Positions 26,325 through 34,207 of a stretch of DNA of 64,000 nucleotides are shown here, one piece after another. Below the pieces are notes generated by a model. That model saw only the letters and a list, made by a program, of their open reading frames with translations. It was not told the DNA's origin and ran no database searches. Source of the DNA: an uncultured Bacteroides sp. (lineage in GTDB: Bacteria; Bacteroidota; Bacteroidia; Bacteroidales; Bacteroidaceae). Position numbers and translations under genes: made by a program. The stretch's first letter is position 1; every line of letters begins with the position of its first letter. The DNA lies in the NCBI GenBank assembly GCA_944322345.1, contig CALUOO010000002.1:248001-312000 (forward strand). Direction: 5' to 3'.

Positions 26325-28463
26325 ATGAAATATATTAAACTGTTTTTCTTTGTACTTATCGGATTCCTCATGGTGGAGTGTCAGCCTGAACGATATGAGG
26401 AGATGAAAGGAGGTTTTAAAATCTCTTTGGGAGAAGACGTGACCGTAAGTGTCAGAAGCGTGCCGACCGAACTGGGAAAGCCTGCTACCGATAACTTCTC
26501 TTTGAAGATTGTTAAAGAGAATGACGGGACGATACTTTACGACGGAGCCTATCGGTCAGAGATTATTCCAGCATCTGTAGGGAAATACACGGTAACTGCC
26601 GCTTGTGGAGAGAATCCTGTGCTGGCATTAGATGCTCCCTATTATAAAGGCGATAGTACGGGAGTTGAAATTAAAGAGGGACAAACTGCTAATATCACTC
26701 TTCGTTGTAAGGTTGCCAATGCTTTGGCATCGATTGTCTATGCAGAAGGACAGCTGGAAAAATTTAAAGAGCTCTTTAGCACATATGGTGTAGAGGTAAA
26801 AGTAGGTAATAACAGTGTGAACATATCGGATGGATCAAAACAGAGTGCTTATTATCAGGCTGGTTCCATTCCGACTTTTACTTTTAAGGGGGTATTGAAA
26901 GATAATAATCAGGCAGTCAGTAAAGTGATAGAATCGGAAAAACTATCTGCAGCAGCTTTCGGGGCTGGTAAACATTGCATTTTTACTCTTTCACTGAAAC
27001 CTGCAACGTCAGGCGCTGTCATTACGGTGGAGAAAGTAGAAGTGAAATCTGTTACCATTACGGAAACAATACCTGTCAGCTGGTTGCCTGCACCGAAGAT
27101 TTGTGGCTTTAATAACGGACAAAATAGTATCACTTACATAGAAACAGACAATGCTTTATCTGCTAAGTTGGGATTTACAGGATCCTCTCCTATTCAAGAT
27201 GTAGAGTTCTCCTTTGATTTCCAGGATCTTCAGGAGAAATATCAGGTATTAAATAATAAGACTTTTTTACTGAGTCAGTTATCTGAAGAAGATCGTAGAT
27301 TATTTAATGTAGCTTCTATTATTCTTCCTAATTTGGATGGTACTGCTAGTGGACAATTTGATTTTACAGCCATGACTAGTGGTCTTCAAACTTTAGCAGG
27401 AGGGATGGATGCTGTAAATACAATAAATCTGCGTGTGAAAGCAAATGATCGTTGGAGTAGTGAAGTCCCTACGGCTTATCAGATTGTAACAACTAAACCT
27501 ATTTTTCAGGTTAGTGCATATCCTGGTAATATTTGGACAAAAGAATTCACTATGAATGCATTGATGGAGGAACAGGTATTGAGTGGTAGTTATTCTATCA
27601 TCAATTCAAACATTATTTATCAGTACAGTACTGAGAATAATGGTAAATGGATGGATTTAAATGAGGATTTATGCCAAAAGAACCTGGTTCCAGGGACTAC
27701 TTACTATATACGTGGGTTGTATAGGAAAGAAATAGCGAGTGAAGTTGCAGAAATAAAAACATATCCATTAATTAATTTAGAGAATGGAGGATTAGAAGTA
27801 TATACAAAAGAAGGAGAAGATGGGAAAATATTTGATAATTATGGAGCACGTTTCTATTGGGATGGCTGGGCAAATCTAAATGAGTTAACTTGTGATGAAT
27901 GCCCATGGGCTGCTTATGCATATAATACTCGTTCCGGTACCAGACCTGTTTCTGGGAGTGATGCATATAATGGAACATCCGCTTGGATTGCGACAATTGG
28001 GTGGGGATATGGAAGTACTATAGGGGGGACTAATATTCAAACTCCTGGGGAGTTGTTTCTGGGAACATTAACTAATGTTGATCATGGTGAGGACACAGCA
28101 ACAAAACAGTATGGAATTACTTATGAATCAAGGCCTACGGGGGTTAGTTTCTGGTATAAGTACATGCCTTATGATGGCGACAGGACTGATATATATGTAC
28201 AGATATTACATGACGACATTATTCTTGGAGATGCGCAGTTGCAGAATGCAGAAAGAGTAGACTCTTATACACTAGGTACACTTCACATTAATTATCGGCA
28301 GGAAGCAGATAAACTTATCTTGTCTCCTGATAAGCTTATCTTGGTGTTTAAATCTGGTTCTAATAATTCTGTTTATAATTATGGTAGTTCAGGTAGGAAT
28401 AATGTCAGATTTGTAGGAAGTGAACTTTATATCGACGATATCACCCTTATTTACGATAAATAA
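26325..28463 (+). CDS. Large DUF4493 lipoprotein with C-terminal PCMD-like beta-sandwich
   Basis: This is a 712-residue lipoprotein, the largest of the set: Cys in FLMVECQPERYEE. DUF4493 module at 25-235 (GGFKISLGEDVTVSVRS; ASVGKYTVTAACG; LDAPYYKGDSTGVEI; LRCKVANALASIVY). A middle region of about 240 residues carries further beta domains. The last 220 residues form a jelly-roll-like domain (YWDGWANLNELTC; AYNGTSAWIATIGW; RPTGVSFWYKYMPY; ELYIDDITLIYDK) whose closing strand matches the two PCMD proteins of the operon. It starts 34 bp after the previous gene. The homologous closing motif is visible; PCMD membership is a weaker call. Confidence 0.75.
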   Translation: MKYIKLFFFVLIGFLMVECQPERYEEMKGGFKISLGEDVTVSVRSVPTELGKPATDNFSLKIVKENDGTILYDGAYRSEIIPASVGKYTVTAACGENPVLALDAPYYKGDSTGVEIKEGQTANITLRCKVANALASIVYAEGQLEKFKELFSTYGVEVKVGNNSVNISDGSKQSAYYQAGSIPTFTFKGVLKDNNQAVSKVIESEKLSAAAFGAGKHCIFTLSLKPATSGAVITVEKVEVKSVTITETIPVSWLPAPKICGFNNGQNSITYIETDNALSAKLGFTGSSPIQDVEFSFDFQDLQEKYQVLNNKTFLLSQLSEEDRRLFNVASIILPNLDGTASGQFDFTAMTSGLQTLAGGMDAVNTINLRVKANDRWSSEVPTAYQIVTTKPIFQVSAYPGNIWTKEFTMNALMEEQVLSGSYSIINSNIIYQYSTENNGKWMDLNEDLCQKNLVPGTTYYIRGLYRKEIASEVAEIKTYPLINLENGGLEVYTKEGEDGKIFDNYGARFYWDGWANLNELTCDECPWAAYAYNTRSGTRPVSGSDAYNGTSAWIATIGWGYGSTIGGTNIQTPGELFLGTLTNVDHGEDTATKQYGITYESRPTGVSFWYKYMPYDGDRTDIYVQILHDDIILGDAQLQNAERVDSYTLGTLHINYRQEADKLILSPDKLILVFKSGSNNSVYNYGSSGRNNVRFVGSELYIDDITLIYDK

Positions 28464-28469
28464 TGCTTT

Positions 28470-29165
28470 ATGAAATCGACCTTATATATATTATTGGTTT
28501 TCTTGCTATTGGCTAGTTGTGGTCAAGAAGATATTGCTGAAAAGAAGAACGGATATCTCCAGTTGGGAGACGTATCTGTTGCATCTTCTATTGTGGAAAC
28601 CATTGCTACTCGTGCTGTGGAGGAAGACCTTTATATCGAGATCACTGGAGGGGCAGACTTTAGTGTTGTATATCAGCCCGGACAGTTCCCGCAGGGGAAA
28701 TTGGAACTGGCAGAGGGTACCTATCTTCTGAAGGCTTATAACGAAGCTTCGCAAACACCGGATGCCAACGCTCCTTGCTATTATGTGGAACAGGAGTTTG
28801 CCATCGAGGCTGAGAAAGTGAGTTATGTCACCGTGCAGGTACCGATGGTCAATGTCGCTATCAGACTGGAGACACTGGGAGAAGATCTGGAGAATTTCTT
28901 TTCAAATCCGGTGCTTAGTTTCTATACAACAGATGAAAGCGTAAAGACAGAACTTCATGCGGGTGAGGTAGTATATCTGGATTATACGGAAGGTATGACG
29001 TTTACCTATACACTGAGTATGACCAATACCGACAATGAAACATTCACTACGGAACCAAAAACTTATGGGAACGAGGAAGGGAAGATGGTAAATCCCGGAC
29101 ATTGTTATACCATCTCTTATTCGCTGGAAACGCCCACTCTGTTCAGAAGCGAAGTTATCCCATAG
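28470..29165 (+). CDS. DUF4493-type surface lipoprotein (short)
   Basis: This is a 231-residue lipoprotein: LLASC then GQEDIAEKKNG, a strong surface-export pattern. A single DUF4493 module: YLQLGDVSVASSIVET with ATRAVEEDL, LAEGTYLLKAYNEA, NAPCYYVEQEFAIE, QVPMVNVAIRLET. It ends shortly after the module. It is the last gene of the six-gene operon, 6 bp after the preceding stop. The ATR-A junction after the first strand recalls the Arg/Lys processing sites of fimbrial precursors in Bacteroidales. Function unknown; a structural or binding role at the cell surface is likely. Confidence 0.76.
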   Translation: MKSTLYILLVFLLLASCGQEDIAEKKNGYLQLGDVSVASSIVETIATRAVEEDLYIEITGGADFSVVYQPGQFPQGKLELAEGTYLLKAYNEASQTPDANAPCYYVEQEFAIEAEKVSYVTVQVPMVNVAIRLETLGEDLENFFSNPVLSFYTTDESVKTELHAGEVVYLDYTEGMTFTYTLSMTNTDNETFTTEPKTYGNEEGKMVNPGHCYTISYSLETPTLFRSEVIP

Positions 29166-29205
29166 CTATCTGTTGCTGTGATAGAATGGGATGATGCTTG
29201 CTTTT

Positions 29206-29793
29206 TCAGTCTTTCAGTAATCCCTGTTTGGCTAATTCTGCAGCTGCTATTTCCAGCTCTTTATACCATTCTTCGCCAAATTTTCGTATCAGTGGCTCTT
29301 TCAGAAATTTATAGACAGGCAGATTCTCTTTTTTTCCTAAAAGTACAGCTGCCTTACAGACGTCCCAACGGTGGTAGTTCACAGCTTTATAGGGGCCGTA
29401 ATCGCCTACACGGATAGGATACAGGTGGCAGGAAACGGGCTTGTAGAAATTTGTTTTTCCTTCGCGATAGGCTTTCTCAATAGCACAATAGCAGCAACCC
29501 TTCTCGTCGTAGCAGGTAAAAACGCAGTCCTTACCATTTACAATAGAGGTAACCAGATCACCCTCTTCGTCGGTATAGACCACTCCTTGCTTGTCTATCA
29601 CAGCACGTGCCTCTTCTGAAAGCTCATCCCAGATGACTGGAAGAACTTCTTCCAACTGTTCTACTTCGTCGAGTTCAACCGGCGCTCCGGCATCGCCCTC
29701 AATGCAACATTCACCATGACATGCTTTCAAATCGCAAAGGAATTTCTCACGCAATACGTCCAAGCTTACTACAACATCGTCAATCTGAATCAT
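29206..29793 (-). CDS. DUF3109 family cysteine-rich protein
   Basis: This 195-residue cytoplasmic protein has no signal peptide. It has conserved cysteines in KACHGECCIEG (about 22-29), CVFTCYDEKGCCYCAI (about 89-104), VSCHLYPIR and DVCKAAV, which fits a metal or iron-sulfur centre as in the related YkgJ-type zinc/iron chelating proteins. The whole length matches the DUF3109 family common in Bacteroidetes. It is convergent with the DUF4493 operon and followed 220 bp upstream (in reading direction) by gpmI on the same strand. Biochemical function is unknown. Confidence 0.85.
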   Translation of the reverse strand: MIQIDDVVVSLDVLREKFLCDLKACHGECCIEGDAGAPVELDEVEQLEEVLPVIWDELSEEARAVIDKQGVVYTDEEGDLVTSIVNGKDCVFTCYDEKGCCYCAIEKAYREGKTNFYKPVSCHLYPIRVGDYGPYKAVNYHRWDVCKAAVLLGKKENLPVYKFLKEPLIRKFGEEWYKELEIAAAELAKQGLLKD

Positions 29794-29916
29794 ACGTCTG
29801 TTCTTATTTCTGTTTTCTGTTATTGCTGCAAAAGTGCGGAAAAAACGTTATCCTACATACGGCCCTTCGGTCATCTGTCACATACTAAAAAGAGACTCCT
29901 GTATTCTATATTATAT

Positions 29917-29938
29917 TGTCCATATAAATTCATGGACA
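29917..29938 (-). other. Short hairpin between gpmI and the DUF3109 gene
   Basis: TGTCCAT (29917-29923) and ATGGACA (29932-29938) form a perfect 7-bp stem with an 8-nt loop. It lies just beyond the gpmI terminator in reading direction and could be a second terminator or a leader element of the DUF3109 gene. Confidence 0.4.
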
Positions 29939-29940
29939 TA

Positions 29941-29985
29941 ACAAACGATGAGCGATGGAACCATCCATCTGCTCATCGTCTGTTT
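29941..29985 (-). terminator. Terminator of gpmI
   Basis: ACGATGAGC (29945-29953) pairs perfectly with GCTCATCGT (29971-29979), with an inner GATGG/CCATC stem (29954-29965). On the minus strand the stem is followed by TTTGTTAT. Confidence 0.7.
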
Positions 29986-30012
29986 ATATCTGGTATTTGT
30001 TTGATGAATCTG

Positions 30013-31530
30013 TTATCCCTCAATCAGATCCTTACCGTTCATTTCGGCAGGCTGTGCCATGCCCATGATGTGAAGGATAGAGGGAGCTACATCGGCAAGT
30101 ACACCGTCTGCCACTTTAGCGTTCTTGTTCTCTGTCACGTAGACAAATGGAACAGGATTCAGCGAGTGAGCAGTGTTAGGAGTACCATCCTCGTTCAGTG
30201 CGTGGTCGGCATTACCGTGGTCGGCAATGATGATTACCTCATATCCGGTAGCCTTGGCAGCTTCTACAGTCTCTTTCACGCAAGTATCGATAGCAACAAC
30301 TGCCTTTTCGATGGCTTCGTAGATACCGGTATGTCCCACCATGTCGCCGTTGGCATAGTTTACCACGATAAAGTCATATTTGTCTTCCTTGATGGCAGCC
30401 ACCAGTTTGTCTTTCACCTCGTATGCGCTCATTTCCGGCTTCAGGTCGTAAGTGGCAACTTTTGGTGAAGGAACAAGGATACGGTCTTCGCCTTCGTACG
30501 GAGTCTCGCGTCCGCCGTTGAAGAAGAAAGTCACGTGGGCATACTTCTCTGTCTCGGCAATGTGAAGCTGTTTCTTACCGTTGGCAGCCAGATACTCGCC
30601 CAGAGTGTTCACCACGTTTTCCTTGTCGAACAGAATGTGTACGCCTTTGAAAGAAGCATCGTACGGAGTCATACAGTAGTATTGCAATCCCGGGATAGTG
30701 TGCATGCCCTGTTCCGGCATATCCTGCTGGGTCAGTACGATGGTCAGCTCTTTCGCACGGTCGTTGCGGTAGTTGAAGAAGATTACTACGTCGCCTTCCT
30801 TGATGGTTCCGTCGAAGTTGCCATTGACAATCGGTTTGATAAATTCGTCGGTCACACCTTCGTCGTAAGACTCCTGCATAGCTTTCACCATGTCGGTAGC
30901 TACTTTGCCCTGGCCGTTAACCAACAGGTCGTAAGCCTCTTTCACACGTTCCCAACGTTTGTCGCGGTCCATTGCATAGAAACGCCCCACGATAGAGGCA
31001 ATCTTTCCTGCCGACTTTTCGCAGTGTGCAGTCAGTTGTTCGATGAATCCTTTTCCACTCTTCGGGTCGGTGTCACGACCATCCATGAAGCAGTGGATGT
31101 ATGTATTTTCGATAGCGTATTCCTTTGCAATGTCACAAAGCTTGAACAGATGATCCAGTGAGCTGTGTACACCTCCGTTGGAAGTCAGTCCCATGAAGTG
31201 AACGCTTTTTCCATGCTCTTTGGCATACGAGAAAGCCGAAACGATTTCGGGATTTTTCAGAATACTGTTGTCTGCACATGCGCGGTTGATCTTCACCAAG
31301 TCCTGATAAACAATGCGTCCTGCACCGATATTCAGGTGTCCTACCTCGGAATTACCCATCTGTCCGTCGGGCAAACCCACGTTCTCACCGCTTGCCTGAA
31401 GTTGCGAGTGAGGATAAGTGTTCATCAGACTGTCCCAGTAAGGAGTAGGAGTGTTAAAGATCACATCGTCTTTCTTGTGGTCACCGATTCCCCAACCATC
31501 GAGAATCATTAAAAGAGCTTTCTTAGCCAT
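30013..31530 (-). CDS. gpmI: 2,3-bisphosphoglycerate-independent phosphoglycerate mutase
   Basis: This 505-residue manganese enzyme interconverts 3- and 2-phosphoglycerate in glycolysis. It carries [11 protein letters not shown] at the N terminus, the catalytic Ser in [17 protein letters not shown] (about 61), the substrate loop [11 protein letters not shown], and the metal ligands in [12 protein letters not shown] and [11 protein letters not shown]. The start at 31530 ([10 protein letters not shown]) matches the family; upstream in-frame codons fall in the leader next to the promoter box TACCTTTG (31577-31570). It is a single-gene unit ending in a hairpin terminator. High confidence. Confidence 0.95.
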   Translation of the reverse strand: MAKKALLMILDGWGIGDHKKDDVIFNTPTPYWDSLMNTYPHSQLQASGENVGLPDGQMGNSEVGHLNIGAGRIVYQDLVKINRACADNSILKNPEIVSAFSYAKEHGKSVHFMGLTSNGGVHSSLDHLFKLCDIAKEYAIENTYIHCFMDGRDTDPKSGKGFIEQLTAHCEKSAGKIASIVGRFYAMDRDKRWERVKEAYDLLVNGQGKVATDMVKAMQESYDEGVTDEFIKPIVNGNFDGTIKEGDVVIFFNYRNDRAKELTIVLTQQDMPEQGMHTIPGLQYYCMTPYDASFKGVHILFDKENVVNTLGEYLAANGKKQLHIAETEKYAHVTFFFNGGRETPYEGEDRILVPSPKVATYDLKPEMSAYEVKDKLVAAIKEDKYDFIVVNYANGDMVGHTGIYEAIEKAVVAIDTCVKETVEAAKATGYEVIIIADHGNADHALNEDGTPNTAHSLNPVPFVYVTENKNAKVADGVLADVAPSILHIMGMAQPAEMNGKDLIEG

Positions 31531-31569
31531 ATTATTCAAATTTAAATTGTTATCTCTGATTTTCGGGCG

Positions 31570-31577
31570 CAAAGGTA
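31570..31577 (-). promoter_or_regulatory. Promoter -7 box of gpmI
   Basis: TACCTTTG on the minus strand, 40 bp before the start codon. No strict TTTG at -33. Confidence 0.55.
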
Positions 31578-31731
31578 CAAAAAGTTAGGCAGTGAAACGC
31601 TTAATCTATGTTAAGTAACAACGGGAAAACGGCAGATTCACCACAGAGGGCATAGAGTTTTACAGAGGAATTGAAGCCTCCCGGCATCCTTCCATGCGGA
31701 CACTGGTGATGAAACACCCTTTCTATCAATT

Positions 31732-31819
31732 TTGCATAGCGCCGTGCAAAACATTGCATAGCACTATGCAAAACATTGCATAGCCTGATGCAAAAGATTG
31801 CACAGCACCATGCAAAAAC
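31732..31819. repeat. Four back-to-back 22-nt hairpin repeats
   Basis: Units start at 31732, 31754, 31776 and 31798, each 22 nt. Each begins TTGCAtAGC and has TGCAAAA in the right half, so each folds as a small hairpin; the second is a perfect TTGCATA-GCAC-TATGCAA. The bases in the loop vary between units. No spacers. It lies between two divergent promoters. Function unknown. Confidence 0.8.
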
Positions 31820-31887
31820 CAACGGAAGGGTACCTTTGTTTGACAGCCACTTGGCTAACGATTGTTATCTTCAATAATTAGAGAGCA

Positions 31888-31920
31888 ATTGCCGTATTCT
31901 AAAATATTTCACTAACTTTG
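31888..31920 (+). promoter_or_regulatory. Promoter of the TlpA-like operon
   Basis: ATTG (31888-31891), 21-bp spacer, TAACTTTG (31913-31920). Transcription would begin near 31927, about 22 nt before the ATG. Confidence 0.6.
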
Positions 31921-31948
31921 CATCAAGTTATTAACCAATTATCACTCA

Positions 31949-34186
31949 ATGCCAATGAGAAATATCTTATTCAGCCTGCTGCTCTTATGTTCGATAGTAC
32001 TTTCGGCGCAGACTGTCGACAACCCTCCGTTCAAAACCCGTAGTGGAAGCATCTGCAATATCACACGTATCGAACAGACACCTGAGTGTACACGGGTCTA
32101 CATACATGCCATCTTCCGTCCGCACTGGTGGATTTCTGTCGGCAGAGACGTCTATCTTGAAGATGCCGTCAGCGGGACATGCTATAAGTTAAAGAGGTCG
32201 GAAGGCATCGAACTGAACAAAGAAACCTATATGCCCGACTCGGGAATGATGGACTTTGTGCTGGAATTCGAACCGCTGGCCAAAGGTACAGAAACGATTC
32301 ATATGAAATCTCCCGACGATTCGGAAGGAAACACATACGACATCTCGCTGGTGCCGGAAAAGAAAAAACAGCAACAGCCCATCGAAAGAATACGTGGCAA
32401 CTGGTATATTACCGACGGCTCTCACCGCTGGGCATACGGCGTATATGACTCCATCACTATTGCCGATAACCGCGTCTACACCAATCTTCAGGTGCGCCGG
32501 AAGGGGAAACGGACGGAACTGACTCTGCAGGAGAAAGGAAGCACAGTCACCCGCCAACTGACATTCACCACACAGCGCAACGGCACTTGCCGCATTCAGA
32601 CCGAAGATGGAGAAGCGCGGACAGTTACCCGGCAGAAACCGGAGACTCCGGACTATTCGCTGGCCAACCTCAGAGAACCGTTCCTGCGCACTGATACAGC
32701 CTGCGTGCAGGGGTATATAGACGGCTATGACCCAAGACTGGGATTCAACACCGGAATGATTTATCTCAGCAACGAACTTACCCGCATGGATTATCCCACA
32801 GTGGTGCAGATAGAACCCGACGGAAGCTTCTTCTCCAAGTTCGTTCTCACCCATCCGATAGAATCGTTTATCTCGTTGGAAACGGGCAATTCCATCCCGT
32901 TCTTTATCGAGCCGGGCGACACGCTTACGATGTACGTCGACTGGGAAGACCTGCTTGCCCGAAGCCGTGCGCGCGACTATGATTTCCCTCTGAAAAACAT
33001 GGAATATATGGGAAGTGCGGCCCCGATGGCTTATCTGTTGGACGCTTTCAGCCCACAAATCTCTTATGGCTACAACCAGCTGAGCAAGGCAATCAAAACA
33101 CTGACGCCTCCACAATACAGCGACCAGATGAACACACTTGCAGCCCGCTGGATGCAGAAAGCCGATTCTGTCAGCACTCGCCACAAACTTACTCCTGCCG
33201 CCACCCGGTTGCTTCACAACAAGGTCTGGCTGCAAGCGGGCCTCTCCCTGCTTGACTACACCGACAACCGCAAATACGAGGCACTGACAGACAGTACTAA
33301 CAAGGTGCTCCAAATACCGGCAGATGACTCTTTCTACAAATTTCTGCAGAAAGTGCCTGTCGATGACGAAATTGCACTTTGCGACAGGCAGTTCGACATT
33401 TTTATCAACCGTTTTGAGTATATGCAGCCGGTGGAGCGTATCCTGTATCAGTTCTATGAGTCTAATATGCAATGGTCAGACTCTTTGAAGAAAATCGGCA
33501 AAACAGATGAAGAAGTCTTGGAATCTTACGAAGAGAATCTGAAGAACGTGAAGCTCAAACAGAGAGCGTTTGTCGAACAGCAGTGTGGCGTATCCAATCC
33601 GCTGTTCTGGCAGATAGCCTGCCTGCGCCAATTCGCTCAAGAACTTAAACACATACCCGATGAGTCGGAAGGAAGCGACAATTTGGCAAAGCTGCGTCCG
33701 CAACTCAGCCATCCTTTTCTGTTGGCAGAAGCCGAACAGTATTTCAAAATGACTTATCAGGAGGGCGCCACCTATCAGTTGCCCGAAGGAAAGGCTACTG
33801 AGATTTTCCGTTCCATCATCCGCAACCATCCGAACAAGGTGCTGTTTGTCGACTTCTGGGCAACCACCTGCGGCCCTTGTCGCAGCGGAATAGAACATAG
33901 TGCAGAGCTGCGCAAGCAATATAAGAACCATCCGGAGTTCCAGTTTATCTATATTACCAACGAAGCTGAATCTCCTAAGAAAGCCTATCAGGCATACGTA
34001 GACAAGCACCTCAAGGGCGAAGCGTGCTACTACCTTTCCGGTTCCGACTACCACTATCTGCGCCAGCTTTTCCGCTTCAACGGTATTCCCCATTATGTAC
34101 TGGTGGAAAAAGACGGAAGCATTCTGAGGAAGGAAGTGGAAATATATAACCTTAAAACGTTTCTGGAGAAGCGGTTTGGAAAATAA
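31949..34186 (+). CDS. Large TlpA-like thiol-disulfide oxidoreductase (thioredoxin-fold C terminus)
   Basis: This 745-residue exported protein has a signal peptide at 1-20 ending VLSAQ. A first beta domain (about 25-145, HAIFRPHWWISVGRDVYL) is followed by a short repeat-like module (RGNWYITDGSHRWAYGVYDS), a roughly 400-residue helical region, and a C-terminal thioredoxin fold from about 610 with VDFWATTCGPCRSG, active-site Cys pair near 641/644, and the cis-Pro region FNGIPHYVLVEK. TlpA/ResA-like proteins reduce or isomerise disulfides in the periplasm. The next gene is a tandem paralogue 21 bp downstream. The substrate is unknown. It has its own promoter (31888-31920). Confidence 0.85.
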   Translation: MPMRNILFSLLLLCSIVLSAQTVDNPPFKTRSGSICNITRIEQTPECTRVYIHAIFRPHWWISVGRDVYLEDAVSGTCYKLKRSEGIELNKETYMPDSGMMDFVLEFEPLAKGTETIHMKSPDDSEGNTYDISLVPEKKKQQQPIERIRGNWYITDGSHRWAYGVYDSITIADNRVYTNLQVRRKGKRTELTLQEKGSTVTRQLTFTTQRNGTCRIQTEDGEARTVTRQKPETPDYSLANLREPFLRTDTACVQGYIDGYDPRLGFNTGMIYLSNELTRMDYPTVVQIEPDGSFFSKFVLTHPIESFISLETGNSIPFFIEPGDTLTMYVDWEDLLARSRARDYDFPLKNMEYMGSAAPMAYLLDAFSPQISYGYNQLSKAIKTLTPPQYSDQMNTLAARWMQKADSVSTRHKLTPAATRLLHNKVWLQAGLSLLDYTDNRKYEALTDSTNKVLQIPADDSFYKFLQKVPVDDEIALCDRQFDIFINRFEYMQPVERILYQFYESNMQWSDSLKKIGKTDEEVLESYEENLKNVKLKQRAFVEQQCGVSNPLFWQIACLRQFAQELKHIPDESEGSDNLAKLRPQLSHPFLLAEAEQYFKMTYQEGATYQLPEGKATEIFRSIIRNHPNKVLFVDFWATTCGPCRSGIEHSAELRKQYKNHPEFQFIYITNEAESPKKAYQAYVDKHLKGEACYYLSGSDYHYLRQLFRFNGIPHYVLVEKDGSILRKEVEIYNLKTFLEKRFGK

Positions 34187-34207
34187 AAATCAATAAATTC
34201 ATTTCTT

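Larger units (their letters stand above)
31531..31948. other. Divergent region between gpmI and the TlpA-like operon
   Basis: About 418 bp. It contains the gpmI promoter, a four-unit 22-nt repeat array (31732-31819) and the promoter of the downstream operon (31888-31920). No supported ORF. Confidence 0.6.

Noticed and set aside
29166..29184. Terminator after the DUF4493 operon
   Set aside because: CTATC/GATAG gives only 5 bp and no U-run follows.
29716..30468. 250-codon plus-strand open frame over gpmI
   Set aside because: Covers the ends of two certain genes and the gpmI terminator; no start signal and no recognisable domain.
32189..33472. 427-codon open frame on the minus strand
   Set aside because: Lies wholly within the TlpA-like gene on the other strand, which has a signal peptide, thioredoxin motif and promoter.
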